DNA of 60,445 nucleotides from Propionibacteriaceae bacterium (lineage in GTDB: Bacteria; Actinomycetota; Actinomycetes; Propionibacteriales; Propionibacteriaceae), in NCBI GenBank assembly GCA_031266665.1, contig JAISAO010000039.1:1-60445 (forward strand), in the 5' to 3' direction. The position numbers were made by a program, and so were the translations under genes. Under the pieces are notes generated by a model. That model saw nothing but the letters and a program-made list of their open reading frames with translations, was not told the origin of the DNA and made no database searches. Each line of letters starts with the position of its first letter. The stretch's first letter is position 1. Below are positions 33,499 through 41,992 of the stretch, piece after piece.

Positions 33499-34423
33499 AA
33501 TGCACCCAGAACTTTGAGGCCCAGAAATTGATGGCCGTGCAGGCGCCGACGATCAGCACGAGGAGCCACGCCATGGCAGAGGCGTAGCCCATGCGGAAAG
33601 CGCCGAAGCCTTCCTGGTAGAGATACAGCGTGTAGAACAGGGTCGAGTCGGACGGCCCGCCGGACCCCGCCGAGACGATGAACGCCTGGGTGAAGGCCTG
33701 GAATGAGTTGATGATCGCCAGCACGAGATTAAAGAAGATGATCGGGGTCAGGAGGGGGATCGTAATGCCGCGGAACTGCTGGAAGGTGGTGGCGCCGTCG
33801 ATCTGGGCGGCTTCGTAGAACTCGACCGGGATCTGGCGGAGACCCGCCAGGAAGATGACCATGGGGGAGCCGAACGTCCAAACGTGGAGCAGGATGATCG
33901 TCGACAGGGCCGTGTCGGGGTTGCCGATCCAACTGGTGGTGCTCTCGATGCCGATGAGACCGAGGATCGTGTTGAACAGTCCTGTGCCGCCGAAAATGAG
34001 CCGCCATAACACGGCGATGGCGACCGACGCGCCGAGCAGACTGGGGAGGTAGAAGGCCGAGCGGTAGAACGTCAGCCCCCGCAAGCCTCGGTCGAGCAGT
34101 AGGGCGAGGCCGAGGGCCGCGCCTAACTGTAGCGGGACGCCGATGAGGACGTAGAGGAACGTCACTTCCAGGGAGTGGTGCAGGCGGGTGTCTGTCAGCA
34201 TCCGGGCGAAGTTGCCCGCGCCGACCCACTTCGGCGATTGGAGCAGGTTGTAGTTCGTGAAGGACAAATATAGAGAAGCGGCCATCGGGCCGATGACGAG
34301 GACTACGGAGCCCAGCAGCCACGGGCCGAGGAAGACGAGGGCGGCCTTGTTGTCGCGGGTGTTGCTCCTCGTCTGGCCGCCTTTCGGCGTCAGGGCCAAC
34401 TTTTGGAGTTTCAGCAGGCTCAT
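33488..34423 (-). CDS. ABC sugar permease, MalF/UgpA type
   Basis: A 311-residue permease with six helices after a cytoplasmic N-terminus and the EAA loop EAAQIDGATTFQQF. First gene of the leftward importer operon. Its promoter carries two LacI-type operators (34503-34514 within the promoter, 34471-34482 just downstream of the expected start point). Confidence 0.9.
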   Translation of the reverse strand: MSLLKLQKLALTPKGGQTRSNTRDNKAALVFLGPWLLGSVVLVIGPMAASLYLSFTNYNLLQSPKWVGAGNFARMLTDTRLHHSLEVTFLYVLIGVPLQLGAALGLALLLDRGLRGLTFYRSAFYLPSLLGASVAIAVLWRLIFGGTGLFNTILGLIGIESTTSWIGNPDTALSTIILLHVWTFGSPMVIFLAGLRQIPVEFYEAAQIDGATTFQQFRGITIPLLTPIIFFNLVLAIINSFQAFTQAFIVSAGSGGPSDSTLFYTLYLYQEGFGAFRMGYASAMAWLLVLIVGACTAINFWASKFWVHYED

Positions 34424-34470
34424 GTCGACGCCCCTCCTCTTCGTGGGACGGTGTTGGGTCCGGGAAGATA

Positions 34471-34482
34471 GTGAACGTTCAC
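34471..34482. promoter_or_regulatory. LacI-type operator O1
   Basis: GTGAACGTTCAC, a perfect 12-bp palindrome. It lies just downstream of the predicted transcription start of the importer operon, 32 bp (about three helical turns) from O2. Confidence 0.8.
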
Positions 34483-34496
34483 CGACTTCCTGGATC

Positions 34497-34525
34497 AGGG
34501 TAGTGAACGATCACTTTCTTGTCAA
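34497..34525 (-). promoter_or_regulatory. Importer operon promoter with operator O2
   Basis: On the minus strand TTGACA (34525-34520) and TACCCT (34502-34497) are spaced by 17 nt. The operator GTGAACGATCAC (34503-34514) fills the spacer, so a bound repressor would block RNA polymerase directly. Confidence 0.7.
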
Positions 34526-34614
34526 GTGAGTTCGGCCTGGCGTTTTAACACTGGTGGACGACGAAATGGTGCTGCTCGGAGACTTTCCGCTGGCGGGCCC
34601 CCGACGACACCTGG

Positions 34615-34626
34615 GTGAACGTTCAT
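34615..34626. promoter_or_regulatory. LacI-type operator O3 at the regulator gene
   Basis: GTGAACGTTCAT, one mismatch from O1, 42 bp before the lacI-type start codon. It suggests autoregulation and possibly looping to O1/O2 about 110-140 bp away. Confidence 0.7.
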
Positions 34627-34667
34627 GTTGACTGCTACAGTGACCTCTCGGAAGGGAAGGAACGAGT

Positions 34668-35660
34668 GTGCCAACAGCCGGCAAGAGAGCAACCATTGTT
34701 GAAGTGGCACGGCTGGCCGGAGTGTCGCACCAGACGGTGTCGCGCTATCTGCGTTTCGAGGGCGGTCTTAAGCCGGACACGATGGAGCGGGTTGAGACTG
34801 CGATCCGACAACTTGACTATCGGCCTAATCTTGTCGCCCGGTCGATGCGAACTCGCCGGACGGGGCGGTTGGCGATTGTCATACCCGCAATGGCGTTCAG
34901 CCCGGCCAGGATGCTGGCGGGGGCCTCGGCGGCGGCCGCAGAGTCGGGGTACATGATTGAAGTTGTCAGCGTCGGCGGCATCCAGGAGCGGACGGAACGG
35001 CTGCTGGAACTGGCCGACTCAGGCCAAGTCGAAGGCATACTGTCCTTGGCGCCGGTGCTGCCGTCGAGCGAGCGACGGGCCGCCGAAGGTGTGGCCGTCG
35101 TTGTTTCCACCGATTTCGACGACTCCATGCGCAGCATCGGCGAGCTGGCCGACGGGGCGCCCGTGGCGGAACTAATGACTCGCCTGGCCGAATGGGGCCA
35201 CCGTCGCTTCTACCACGTTGCGGGCGCCCCCGAGTTCGCTTCCGCCCGGGGACGCCGCCAGACCTACGCGGACACGATTGAGCGACTCGGCCTGGACAAC
35301 GTCGGTGTCTTCGACGGCGACTGGTCCGGCGAGTCAGGCGTGGAGGCTATCCGAAGACTTTCCCCGGACAACCTCCCCACCGCTGTGATCGCGGCCAACG
35401 ATGTGGTGGCCGCGGGCGTCATTCGTGGCGCCTCGGAACGAGGCCTCGACGTGCCGGGCGACCTGAGCGTGACCGGGTGGGACAACCAGACCATAGGCCA
35501 GTTCATCCAGCCGAGTCTGACGACGGTTGATATCGACTTGGAGGGCCTTGGCCGGCGGGGCATGTGCCGTCTCGTTGCCGCCGTCCGGGGCGAGGCGGCT
35601 CCGTCGTGGGCGGCGGCGATGACCTCGGTTATCTGGCGCGAGTCCACGGCCGCCCCATAG
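34668..35660 (+). CDS. LacI-family repressor of the glucuronoxylan locus
   Basis: A 330-residue LacI/GalR regulator. The N-terminal HTH and hinge read TIVEVARLAGVSHQTVSRYL then LDYRPNLVARSMRTRRT; the periplasmic-binding-like core has AVIAANDVVAAGVIR and SVTGWDNQ-IGQFIQPSLTTVD. GTG start with GGAAGGAACGA upstream. It is divergent from the importer operon with three matching palindromic operators in the shared region, so it very likely represses importer, GH115 and itself until an oligosaccharide or uronate inducer binds. Confidence 0.92.
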   Translation: MPTAGKRATIVEVARLAGVSHQTVSRYLRFEGGLKPDTMERVETAIRQLDYRPNLVARSMRTRRTGRLAIVIPAMAFSPARMLAGASAAAAESGYMIEVVSVGGIQERTERLLELADSGQVEGILSLAPVLPSSERRAAEGVAVVVSTDFDDSMRSIGELADGAPVAELMTRLAEWGHRRFYHVAGAPEFASARGRRQTYADTIERLGLDNVGVFDGDWSGESGVEAIRRLSPDNLPTAVIAANDVVAAGVIRGASERGLDVPGDLSVTGWDNQTIGQFIQPSLTTVDIDLEGLGRRGMCRLVAAVRGEAAPSWAAAMTSVIWRESTAAP

Positions 35661-35887
35661 TGTCTAGTCTGACCGGTCATTTCTCGGCCTCGTCCGGACC
35701 TTAACGGCGAATCGGGTATCCCGATCATTCACTGTCACGGCCCCACCGGGACGGGACACTCCGGGAAGAGCCGTTCCGGTGTCGGGCCAAAGCGGTTTGC
35801 CCGACTGGGACACGGCGAAACGGCAGAGGGCACCTAGCTGGTACCCCGGCGTCAGCCGACAACGACCGGACGCCGGGGCGGGTGTCT

Positions 35888-35913
35888 CCGCGTCAGGGGC
35901 TCTCCCGACGCGG
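35888..35913 (-). terminator. Terminator hairpin after fba
   Basis: CCGCGTC pairs with GACGCGG, with a further GGG/CCC pairing inside, directly after the fba stop codon (35914-35916, minus strand). The remaining 35661-35887 has no gene that I can support. Confidence 0.6.
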
Positions 35914-36933
35914 CTAGAAGGTCCGGCCGGCCGAGCGCAGCTGGGTGGCCGCCTCGATCACGCGGCGGGCCATCGAGGCCTCGGCCTCTTTGCCCCAGAC
36001 CCTGGGATCGTACTGCTTCTTGTTGCCGACCTCGCCGTCGATCTTGAGCACGCCGTCGTAGTTGGCGAACATGAAACCGGCCACCGGGCGGGTGAAGGAG
36101 TACTGGGCGTCGGTGTCGATGTTCATCTTGATCACGCCGTAGTCGACCGCGTCCGAGATCTCCTGGGCCGAGGAGCCGGAGCCGCCGTGGAAGACCAGGG
36201 GGAAGGGCTTGTCGACGCCGTAGTGGGCGCCGACGGCGTCTTGGATCTGCTTCAGCACGGCCGGGCGGAGCTTGACCGCGCCCGGCTTGTAGACGCCGTG
36301 GACATTGCCGAAGGTCAGGGCCACGATGTAGGCCCCGCGCTCGCCCAGGCCGAGGGCCTCGGCCGTGGCCAGACCGTCCTCGACCGAGGAGTAGAGCTTG
36401 TCGTTGATCTCGGCCGCCACGCCGTCCTCCTCGCCGCCGACCACGCCGACCTCGATCTCGAGGATCTGGTGGGCCTTGGAGGTCAGGGCGATCAGGTCTT
36501 GGGCGATCTCCAGGTTCTCACCCCTGGGGACGGCCGAGCCGTCCCACATGTGCGACTGGAACAGCGGCGGCAGGCCCCGGTCGACCCGCTCCTGGGAGAT
36601 GGCGATGAGGGGACGGACGTAGGTGGCCAGCTTCTCCTTCTGGCAGTGGTCGGTGTGCAGGGCGATGTTGACCGGGTAGTTGCGGGCCACCACGGTGGCG
36701 AACTCGGCCAGGGCGACGGCCCCGTCGACCATTTTCTTGATGGTCGGGCCGGAGGCGTATTCGGCGCCGCCGGTCGAGATTTGGAGGATGCCGTCGGAGC
36801 CGGCCTCGGCGAAACCGGCCAGGGCGGCGTTAACGGTCTGGGAACTGGTCACATTGATGGCCGGGTAGGCGTAGGAGCCGGCTTTGGCGCGGCTGATCAT
36901 CTCGGCGTAAATCTCGGGACTGGCGATGGGCAT
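35914..36933 (-). CDS. fba: Class II fructose-bisphosphate aldolase
   Basis: A 339-residue zinc-dependent aldolase, cleaving fructose 1,6-bisphosphate to DHAP and GAP. MPIASPEIYAEMI, the zinc ligands in LHTDHCQ, EIEVGVVGGEEDGV, FGNVHGVYKPG and VFHGGSGSS are present. The ATG at 36933 follows AGGAGAG; longer frames upstream are not family sequence. Full length. Confidence 0.97.
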   Translation of the reverse strand: MPIASPEIYAEMISRAKAGSYAYPAINVTSSQTVNAALAGFAEAGSDGILQISTGGAEYASGPTIKKMVDGAVALAEFATVVARNYPVNIALHTDHCQKEKLATYVRPLIAISQERVDRGLPPLFQSHMWDGSAVPRGENLEIAQDLIALTSKAHQILEIEVGVVGGEEDGVAAEINDKLYSSVEDGLATAEALGLGERGAYIVALTFGNVHGVYKPGAVKLRPAVLKQIQDAVGAHYGVDKPFPLVFHGGSGSSAQEISDAVDYGVIKMNIDTDAQYSFTRPVAGFMFANYDGVLKIDGEVGNKKQYDPRVWGKEAEASMARRVIEAATQLRSAGRTF

Positions 36934-36980
36934 TTTCTCTCCTGATGGATGGCGGATGGTTTGGCGTTGGTGGCGTGGGC

Positions 36981-37628
36981 TCAATCGTCCAGGCCGGAGA
37001 CATCGAGGTTGAGCCGGCCGGCGCTGTGGGCCCAGACGGCGGCGTCGACCGCCCCGGGCAGGGCGTCGAGGTAGAGCCAGGGCAGGGCCATGGTCCGCCC
37101 GGAGGTGGTCACGACGGCCAGGTCGGGGCCCAGGGCGGAGAATCGGCGGCGGCGGGCCTTGACCGCCGCGATGTCGGGCCAGGGCCAGGCGACGCCGTGC
37201 AGGTCGATCCCCCAGCGGCCGACACGCAGGGCGATACCGTGCCCGATCAGAGACAGGTTGTGTTTGGCCCGGACCAGGCCGACGACGGCCATGGCCAGCC
37301 AGACGAGGGAATAGCCCAGGCCGACGGCGAATAGGGCCAGCGTCGTGGCCCGGTCCAACTGCTGGCGGCGCAAAAGCCACACCGCCAGGCAGATGACCGC
37401 CGCCAGGCCCAGCCAGAGCAGACGGCTGCGCACCAGGCCGGAGTAATGGGCCACCCGCTCGGCCGCCGCCAGGGGGTTGAAGCAGATTCTGACCTCGTCC
37501 TCACTCTCCGCCTGGGACAAACCAGTCCCGGGCGACGTCAAGACATTTGCCACGGTCACGGGGCCATCATAGCCAGGCCGACTGACAGCTAGCAGGCCTG
37601 TTGCCGACTGGTCGAGCCAGGCCGTCAC
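36981..37628 (-). CDS. Two-helix membrane protein, PH-like
   Basis: A 215-residue protein with two adjacent transmembrane helices (residues about 70-87 and 95-115) and a C-terminal part of beta-strand pattern ending DISGLDD-like (RWGIDLHGVAWPWPDIAAVKA, VVTTSGRTMALP), as in bacterial PH-domain membrane proteins. Function unknown. The GTG at 37628 is the longest start; another GTG at 37559 is possible. It precedes fba on the same strand by 47 bp. Confidence 0.6.
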   Translation of the reverse strand: MTAWLDQSATGLLAVSRPGYDGPVTVANVLTSPGTGLSQAESEDEVRICFNPLAAAERVAHYSGLVRSRLLWLGLAAVICLAVWLLRRQQLDRATTLALFAVGLGYSLVWLAMAVVGLVRAKHNLSLIGHGIALRVGRWGIDLHGVAWPWPDIAAVKARRRRFSALGPDLAVVTTSGRTMALPWLYLDALPGAVDAAVWAHSAGRLNLDVSGLDD

Positions 37629-37670
37629 CCGGTCGCCTGGACCCTCCCCGGACGGGAGCGCCCCGGCCCG

Positions 37671-37776
37671 TGATCGACGGCCGGCGGCGCGATGTGGGAT
37701 CGCCCCAGCGCCTGATCGGCGGCCGGCGGCGCGGCCCGTGATCGCCCCAGCCAGTGATCGGCGGCCGGCGGCGCGG
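37671..37776. repeat. 42-bp tandem repeat
   Basis: TGATCGRCGGCCGGCGGC recurs at 37671, 37713 and 37755, an exact 42-bp period, with GATCGCCCCAGC in each spacer. It fills most of the gap between the PH-like gene start and the trxA stop and shows no coding pattern. Confidence 0.8.
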
Positions 37777-37784
37777 TCAGACGG

Positions 37785-38108
37785 TCACAGCTCCTGGTCC
37801 AGCATTTGACGCAGCTTGGCCCGCGTCACCTGGCCGGACAAAGAGGCCACGATCTGGCCCCGGCGGAAGAGTTGCACCGTGGGCAGGTTGGCCACGTTGT
37901 AAGTCGCCGGCACCAAGGTGTTGTTCTGGGCGTCGACTTTGACGAACTTGGCCCGGTCGCCGTACTCGACCGCCAGGGCCTCGACCACCGGGGCCAACTG
38001 GCGGCAGGGGGCGCACCAGTCGGCCCAGTAATCAACCAAGACCAATTGTTCAGACTGGAGGACGGCGGCGGCGAAGGACTGGTCGGTGGCGGCGGTGACG
38101 GCGGACAT
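37785..38108 (-). CDS. trxA: Thioredoxin
   Basis: A 107-residue thioredoxin with the WCAPC active site (ADWCAPCRQLAP) and the cis-proline NLPTVQLF. It reduces protein disulfides in the cytoplasm and is itself reduced by the TrxB encoded 80 bp upstream on the same strand. Confidence 0.96.
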   Translation of the reverse strand: MSAVTAATDQSFAAAVLQSEQLVLVDYWADWCAPCRQLAPVVEALAVEYGDRAKFVKVDAQNNTLVPATYNVANLPTVQLFRRGQIVASLSGQVTRAKLRQMLDQEL

Positions 38109-38188
38109 GGGGACTCCTTCGCTAGGCGATCGCCGGTCAGTGTAGTCGGCCGGTGTGACGGCGGCGGCTGGCCACGCCCGAGTGAGGT

Positions 38189-39166
38189 TTAGACGATGGC
38201 GTCCGGGTGGGGCGGGAGGTCGAGGGAGGTCAGATAGAACTGGGCGTCGAGGGCGGCCCGGCAGCCCGCCGCCGCCGCCGTCACGGCTTGGCGGTAGGTG
38301 TGGTCGACCACATCGCCGCAGGCGAAGACGCCCGCCAGGTTGGTGGCCTGGCCGGGGCCGACGCGGATGTAGCCGGCCTGGTCCAAGTCGAGTTGGCCTT
38401 GGACCAGCTCGGTCCTAGGCTCGTGGCCGATGGCGATGAACAGGCCGTCCAGCGGCAGCACCGACCGCTCCTGGGTGATGGTGTCGCGCAACTCCAGGGC
38501 CTCGGCCCGGAGCTGTCCCCGGATGCCCGTCACCTGGCTGTTCCAGCGGAAAGTGATCTTGGGGTTGTCGGCCGCCCGCCGGGCCATGATCCAGGAGGCC
38601 CGCAGTTCGGAGCGGCGGTGGACCACGACGACCTGGCGGGCGAAGCGGGTCAGGAAAAGGGCCTCCTCCAGGGCCGAGTCGCCGCCGCCCACCACGGCCA
38701 CGGCCTTGTCCTTGAAGAAGAAGCCGTCGCAGGTGGCGCACCACGACACCCCATGGCCCGACAACCGGTCCTCGTCGGCCAGCCCCAGCCGGCGGTAGGC
38801 CGAGCCGGTGGCGACGATGACGGCCCGGGCCTGGTAGACCCGCCCCTCGGCGTCGACGATCCGCTTGACCGGGCCGTCCAGCGCCAACTCCACCGCGTCC
38901 TCGCCCACCAGCCGGGCGCCGAAACGTTCGGCCTGGACCCGCAGGTTGGCCATCAGCACCGGCCCCTGGACGCCCTCCGGGAAGCCGGGGAAATTCTCCA
39001 CCTCGGTGGTCGTCATCAAGGCGCCGCCGGCCCCCAGCGCCCCCTCCAACACCACTGGCTGGAAGCCGGCCCGGGCGGCGTAGACGGCGGCCGTCAAACC
39101 GGCCGGCCCCGACCCCACGATAACGATGTCGGACACGGCCTCAGCCTTGGTCTCGGTCACGGCCAT
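38189..39166 (-). CDS. trxB: Thioredoxin reductase
   Basis: A 325-residue NADPH-dependent flavoprotein. IVIVGSGPAGLTAAVYAARAG binds FAD, CATCDGFF is the redox-active pair, VVGGGDSALEEALFL binds NADPH, and GVFACGDVVD is the C-terminal FAD motif. The ATG at 39166 has GGGAGGGAGG directly upstream; the longer frame to 39343 is unlike the family. Operon with trxA. Confidence 0.96.
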   Translation of the reverse strand: MAVTETKAEAVSDIVIVGSGPAGLTAAVYAARAGFQPVVLEGALGAGGALMTTTEVENFPGFPEGVQGPVLMANLRVQAERFGARLVGEDAVELALDGPVKRIVDAEGRVYQARAVIVATGSAYRRLGLADEDRLSGHGVSWCATCDGFFFKDKAVAVVGGGDSALEEALFLTRFARQVVVVHRRSELRASWIMARRAADNPKITFRWNSQVTGIRGQLRAEALELRDTITQERSVLPLDGLFIAIGHEPRTELVQGQLDLDQAGYIRVGPGQATNLAGVFACGDVVDHTYRQAVTAAAAGCRAALDAQFYLTSLDLPPHPDAIV

Positions 39167-39317
39167 CCTCCCTCCCGGGGCGCCACCGCGCCCACTTGGT
39201 GCTGTCGTCTGCCACCGCCCATCCTGCCAGGAACCGCCCCCCAAGCCGCCGGACAGGCCGGGACGACCCCGCCGTGAACCGGTCTCTATGGCATAATCTG
39301 CCATCGGAGGTGGTCTC

Positions 39318-39596
39318 ATGCCGACCCGTAACGTTGTCATCACCGACCGTCAGCAGAGCTTCATCGAGTCCCTGGTCGAGTCGGGCCGGTTCCAGAACGC
39401 CAGCGAGGTGCTGCGTGAGGGTCTCCGCCTGGTCGAGGACCGCGAGGCCCGTCTCGAGGCGCTCCGCGCCGCCGCCCAGACGGGCTGGGACGATGTGGCC
39501 GCCGGCCGGCAGGTCGACCTCGACGACGCGGCTTTGGACGACTACATCGCCGCCTTGGGACGGCGCGGTGACGCGCCAACGGCACCCGCACAATGA
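39318..39596 (+). CDS. parD: ParD-type antitoxin
   Basis: A 92-residue ribbon-helix-helix antitoxin: VVITDRQQSFIESLVESGRFQ is the DNA-binding strand and first helix, NASEVLREGLRLVE the second. GGAGGTGG precedes the ATG. The stop overlaps the toxin ATG as ATGA. With its toxin broken, the antitoxin remains as an orphan and may still repress the operon. Confidence 0.85.
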   Translation: MPTRNVVITDRQQSFIESLVESGRFQNASEVLREGLRLVEDREARLEALRAAAQTGWDDVAAGRQVDLDDAALDDYIAALGRRGDAPTAPAQ

Positions 39597-39953
39597 CTCG
39601 CCACCGGCTGTCCCACGCCGCCGTGGCGGACATCGACTCCATACTCCTATGGTCGCGCGCACTTCGGCGAGCCCGCGCGACGTCGCTACGCCGCTCTGAT
39701 CGCCGCCGGTATCCGTGATGTCGCGCGAGACCCGTCCGGGACCGGCACCCGGAGTCGGCCGGAGTTGGGCGACGGCGTGCGCTCGTACCACCTCCGTCAG
39801 AGTCTGACCCGCACCATCGGCGGCGTCGTCCGCGAGCCTCGGCACTTCCTGATCTACCGCCTCGACGCCGACGGCGTAGTCATTGGCCGAGTCCTGCACG
39901 AGTCCATGGACCTGGAACGTCACATCGACCCCGCCTCGACCTGGGCACCGTGA
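39593..39953 (+). pseudogene. ParE-type toxin, frameshifted
   Basis: The frame starts MTRHRLSHAAVADIDSILLWS and then, within CGCGCGC at about 39654-39660, jumps: the continuation HFGEPARRRYAALIAAGIRDV ... RHFLIYRLDADGV-IGRVLHESMDLERHI lies in the next frame. Comparison with the spacing in ParE proteins suggests two bases are missing (or one is extra). All expected parts of a ParE gyrase toxin are otherwise present. A real inactivating mutation or an assembly error in a GC run are both possible. Confidence 0.75.
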
Positions 39954-40032
39954 TCCCCGCCGCAGCCGTGGTTTCGTCGGACGGTCGAGGCGCCGGTTTG
40001 GGCATCGTCGGCCCGGCTCACCCCGGGCAGGG

Positions 40033-40196
40033 CTAGATGGTTAATTCCAAGGGCTGGGCGATGGATTCGCGCTCAGGCGGCGGACCGGTCAGGAAGAGGC
40101 AGGGAGGCGATGTGTGGCATCGCCGACCGACGAGGACGCCGCCGGCGTGTCGTCTGGGCGTGAGGACGAGCCCATGTCTTGGAATTAACCATCTAA
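40033..40196 (-). repeat. Family A inverted-end element, copy 4
   Basis: Ends are CTAGATGGTTAATTCCAAG and CTTGGAATTAACCATCTA, the final G of CTAG being changed to A. The interior matches copy 3 in the same orientation (ATTCGCGCTCAGGCGGCGG, GGCGTGTCGTC). The right end provides the stop codon of the BTAD-like gene. Bases 39954-40032 hold nothing recognisable. Confidence 0.9.
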
Positions 40197-41134
40197 GCGG
40201 CGGCCGGCCGGGGGCAGACCAGTCGCCGGGCGGCGACGGGAGGCCGGGCGGTCGGGGTTGGGCGGCCTCCCAGACCGGTGGTCAGACGGTTGACCGGCAA
40301 TCGGTCGCCACCCCGGCGGTCGACGCGGCGGCTCTGGCGGCGCAGGGCCTCGTCTTCGGGCAGGGCGGCCCGGCCCCGGTCCACCGCCCACCGGGCGGCG
40401 GCGATGTCGTCCAGCGCCAGCGCCCGGTGGGACAGTTCCAAGGCGGCCGGGCGCAGCGTGTCGGCCATGGCGGCGCGCAGCGGCTCGGCCCAGGTCCACT
40501 GGCCCCGGCCGACATCGGCCAGCGGCCGGCCGCGCACCAGGCCGAGGGCGGCCACCAGTCGGCCCGTCCACCCCGGTCCGCCCCAGGGCTGGAGCAGGAG
40601 TTGGCAGTGGCGCCAGTCCGAGGCCACGCCCGGGTGGAGGTGGAGTTGGCCGCTGTAGGCGGCGGGCAGGTGGGGCCGGCCGTCCGCCGCCGGCCCCAGC
40701 CAGGCGCGCAGCCGGCTCAGGTTGGAGCGGCGGGTGCCCTCGGCCACACAGAGGCCGCGGGCCATCGTGGCCGCCGTCGCCCCGGGGTGCTCCAGCAACC
40801 AGGCCAGGTACTCCAGGCAGGACCGTTCGGCCTTGGGCGGCCGGGGCCCGGCGGCCCCCCACAGCCGGACCGGCCCCAGCAGGAGCAGCCTGGGCCCGGC
40901 GCCCGGATCGCCCGGATCGTCCTGGCCGCCCACCGTGGTGACGGGGGTGGGGCAGTAACGGCCGGGCCGAGGATCGGTCGCGGGCGCGGGGGCCGAGACC
41001 CGGATCAGGCGCCCCGCAGACGGTGGGGCGAACGGTCCCCGGCCGGGGCCGGGCCGGGCTGGCGGCGCCGCCAGCGGCTCGCCTGTCGGGGCGAACGGGG
41101 CGGGCCAGGTGGGGCTGGTGAGGCTGAGGCTCAT
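40193..41134 (-). CDS. BTAD/SARP-like protein, 3' end altered
   Basis: A 313-residue protein. Residues about 80-150 (LLLLGPVRLWG, ERSCLEYLAWLLEHPGATAATMARGL, RRSNLSRLRAWLG) resemble the OmpR-like wing, and residues 150-260 the helical bacterial transcriptional activation domain found in SARP and in LysM/BTAD envelope proteins of actinobacteria. The N-terminus is Pro-rich. After DEALRR the sequence becomes Arg/Pro-rich and unlike the family, and the TAG stop lies in family A copy 4, so the original 3' end seems lost. Confidence 0.6.
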   Translation of the reverse strand: MSLSLTSPTWPAPFAPTGEPLAAPPARPGPGRGPFAPPSAGRLIRVSAPAPATDPRPGRYCPTPVTTVGGQDDPGDPGAGPRLLLLGPVRLWGAAGPRPPKAERSCLEYLAWLLEHPGATAATMARGLCVAEGTRRSNLSRLRAWLGPAADGRPHLPAAYSGQLHLHPGVASDWRHCQLLLQPWGGPGWTGRLVAALGLVRGRPLADVGRGQWTWAEPLRAAMADTLRPAALELSHRALALDDIAAARWAVDRGRAALPEDEALRRQSRRVDRRGGDRLPVNRLTTGLGGRPTPTARPPVAARRLVCPRPAAA

Positions 41135-41629
41135 GGTGGTCTCCAGTGGTCGGCCGGGCGGAGCAGCCCGGGGTCGGACAGCCCCAAACTAACAACCGGG
41201 TCTTGCCATCAGCCTTGCCCCAACGACGTGATGCCGAAATTACCCGACTGGAATTCCTCGGGTCGCCCGGTGGACGAACAGCCGGGCCATACTCTTGGCC
41301 TCCAGGTTCGGGCGCCGGCCGCAGGCTTGTGCGCCCGCGCGACGGTGCCGTCCGCAGCCGCAACGACGCCTTCTGGGCCGGCCACGTCCCGACGGCTCGA
41401 CCAGGCGACCGGCACCCACGGACGCGACGACTCTTTCCTGGTCGGCCACGTCAGCCCGGCTCCATGCGCCGTCCCTCGCCATACGTCGGCGAGGTGCCTT
41501 GGCTAAATGAGCGCGAAGTCTGGTGGTTGACGGTTCGGTTGTGCTGTGCCAAGGTGAGGTTGCGGGTTTGTCCTGCCGCCCCGGTCTCTCCGGACCTGGC
41601 GTCTCCGAATCCTCGTCGGAAGAAGGCCC
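41135..41629. promoter_or_regulatory. Leader region of toxin operon 2
   Basis: No gene is supported here. TTGACGGTTC at 41527-41536 followed by GTGCCAAGGTGAGG matches the promoter of toxin operon 1 (10938). GGCGTCTCCG and AGAAGG before the start also recur in both. An imperfect repeat around GGCCACGTC (GCCGGCCACGTCCC near 41380, GTCGGCCACGTCAG near 41440) is visible. Confidence 0.5.
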
Positions 41630-41674
41630 ATGATGGCTGAGGCGGGCGGTGCCACTTGGAGGTCGTTGCCATGA
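41630..41674 (+). pseudogene. Vestigial WXG100 gene start
   Basis: ATGATGGCTGAGGCGGGCGG encodes MMAEAGGATWRSLP and stops on the ATGA of the next gene. The first codons and the AGAAGG leader match the WXG100 gene of operon 1 (MADVGGDLATLG), after which the match is lost. The WXG100 body has been deleted. Confidence 0.55.
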
Positions 41675-41976
41675 CCGAGCCCGTGCATTATGTGTCTAAT
41701 CCTTACCGTCAGGCGATCAACACGGCCCGGTTGTCGGCCGAGGCGTCGTGCGACGCCTTGTCGTCGGCTTTCGGCCAAGCGGTGGCGGCTTTCGAGGGCG
41801 GCGCCTGGAAAGGCGGCCAGGCGGACAGCGTCCACGAGCAACTGCTGGACCTCCAACGCGACCTGCGGGCGGTCGCCGCCGAGGCCGAGGACGCATTCGT
41901 GTCGGCCCACAGCCTGGAGCCGGACAGTGTCCCGGAGGGCGCCTGGCAGAACCACTGGCAAAACCTCGGACCCTAG
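41671..41976 (+). CDS. Small toxin-partner protein (VxNP type), operon 2
   Basis: A 101-residue helical protein with VSNP near the N-terminus, GGAWKGGQADS in the centre (a W-x-G turn) and a C-terminal WQNHWQNL. Size and W-x-G suggest a WXG100-like fold, and the landmarks match the operon 1 partner at 11418. The ATG at 41671 has GGAGGTCG upstream. Probable co-secreted partner or chaperone of toxin 2 (inference). Confidence 0.7.
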   Translation: MTEPVHYVSNPYRQAINTARLSAEASCDALSSAFGQAVAAFEGGAWKGGQADSVHEQLLDLQRDLRAVAAEAEDAFVSAHSLEPDSVPEGAWQNHWQNLGP

Positions 41977-41992
41977 AGAAGGAGGACTCGTC

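Noticed and set aside
34471..34626. Operator-like palindromes as chance repeats
   Set aside because: Three 12-bp near-identical palindromes in 156 bp, one precisely inside a promoter spacer and next to a LacI gene, are too specific to be chance.
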